This document shows, piece after piece, positions 39,316-39,516 of a stretch of 39,516 nt of DNA (its first letter is position 1; every line of letters begins with the position of its first letter). The position numbers and the translations under genes were made by a program. The DNA comes from Chara braunii. Lineage: Eukaryota > Streptophyta > Charophyceae > Charales > Characeae. Under the pieces are notes generated by a model. That model had not been told where the DNA came from. It worked only from the letters and a program-made list of their open reading frames with translations, and made no database searches. Where the stretch lies: assembly GCA_003427395.1 (NCBI GenBank), contig BFEA01000036.1, forward strand, positions 870,136 to 909,651, given 5' to 3'.

Positions 39316-39516
39316 GTATGTATGGAGTGGAGTATATACTATATATGCTTGCTTGTCACCTTCTCTGTAACTTGTCAAAAATGTTTAGCTACCATCGGAC
39401 AACCGGGACACGTAGGAAATCCAGAATTCAACAATCAAAGCATAGGAAAGGCAGGATCAAAACGTTGGCAAGGTAAAAAAAAAAAAAATAGGTAGTGTGA
39501 GGTGAAATTGAGAGAA
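39316..39516 (+). other. Start of the last intron, truncated by the window edge
   Basis: It begins with a GTATGT donor and continues open as non-homologous sequence with an A run at 39475-39489. No RING second-half codons are visible. Confidence 0.8.

Overview
This is a eukaryotic window with no bacterial-type gene organisation. It is dominated by long non-coding stretches, microsatellites, SINEs, MITEs and U6 snRNA retrocopies. I can support one protein-coding gene. It lies on the + strand, is cut into at least 12 small exons (45-168 bp) between 2600 and 39315, and has introns of 1.3 to 7.9 kb. The spliced product resembles the plant FLYING SAUCER proteins (Arabidopsis FLY1/FLY2), multi-pass membrane RING E3 ubiquitin ligases related to fungal Tul1/Dsc1. 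The 12 exons sum to 1320 bp (440 codons). Every junction is phase-compatible and the exon order matches the family. The start codon and signal-peptide exon were not found, and the exon with the second half of the RING lies beyond the right edge. The plant-type gene, large introns and heavy GA/CT microsatellites suggest a streptophyte with a large genome. A charophyte such as Chara braunii would fit, but that name is inference.

Layout. 1-2599: upstream sequence with GAT-rich DNA, a U6 relic, two SINE relics and a complete 335-bp TIR element. 2600-2687: first recognised luminal exon. 2688-10635: the largest intron, with inverted and tandem repeats, two U6 relics, a MITE pair and a complete SINE with target-site duplication (TSD). 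10636-13519: two luminal-domain exons. 13520-24808: two long introns around a short luminal exon, with three U6 copies (two with perfect TSDs), a second complete SINE and a dispersed repeat family. 24809-39315: exons for the membrane domain (about seven hydrophobic segments) and for the first half of the RING, separated by repeat-rich introns.

The intron between the exons at 26296 and 29269 holds a GC-rich hAT-like element inserted in a TIR-element copy, large CT arrays and a perfect 38-bp Nextera mate-pair junction adapter at 28127-28164. The adapter is a laboratory artefact, so contiguity across that point is not assured. Short N runs (2374, 27647, 34373-34516) mark assembly gaps, one of them inside a coding exon.

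I found no CRISPR array, operon, clean tRNA or rRNA gene, and no second credible protein gene. The most interesting non-genic signals are the polyadenylated U6 retrocopies with TSDs, the hairpins sharing a GGGCCGTTGATC core, a tandem array that repeats 3' splice-site mimics, and duplicated copies of one exon's donor site.
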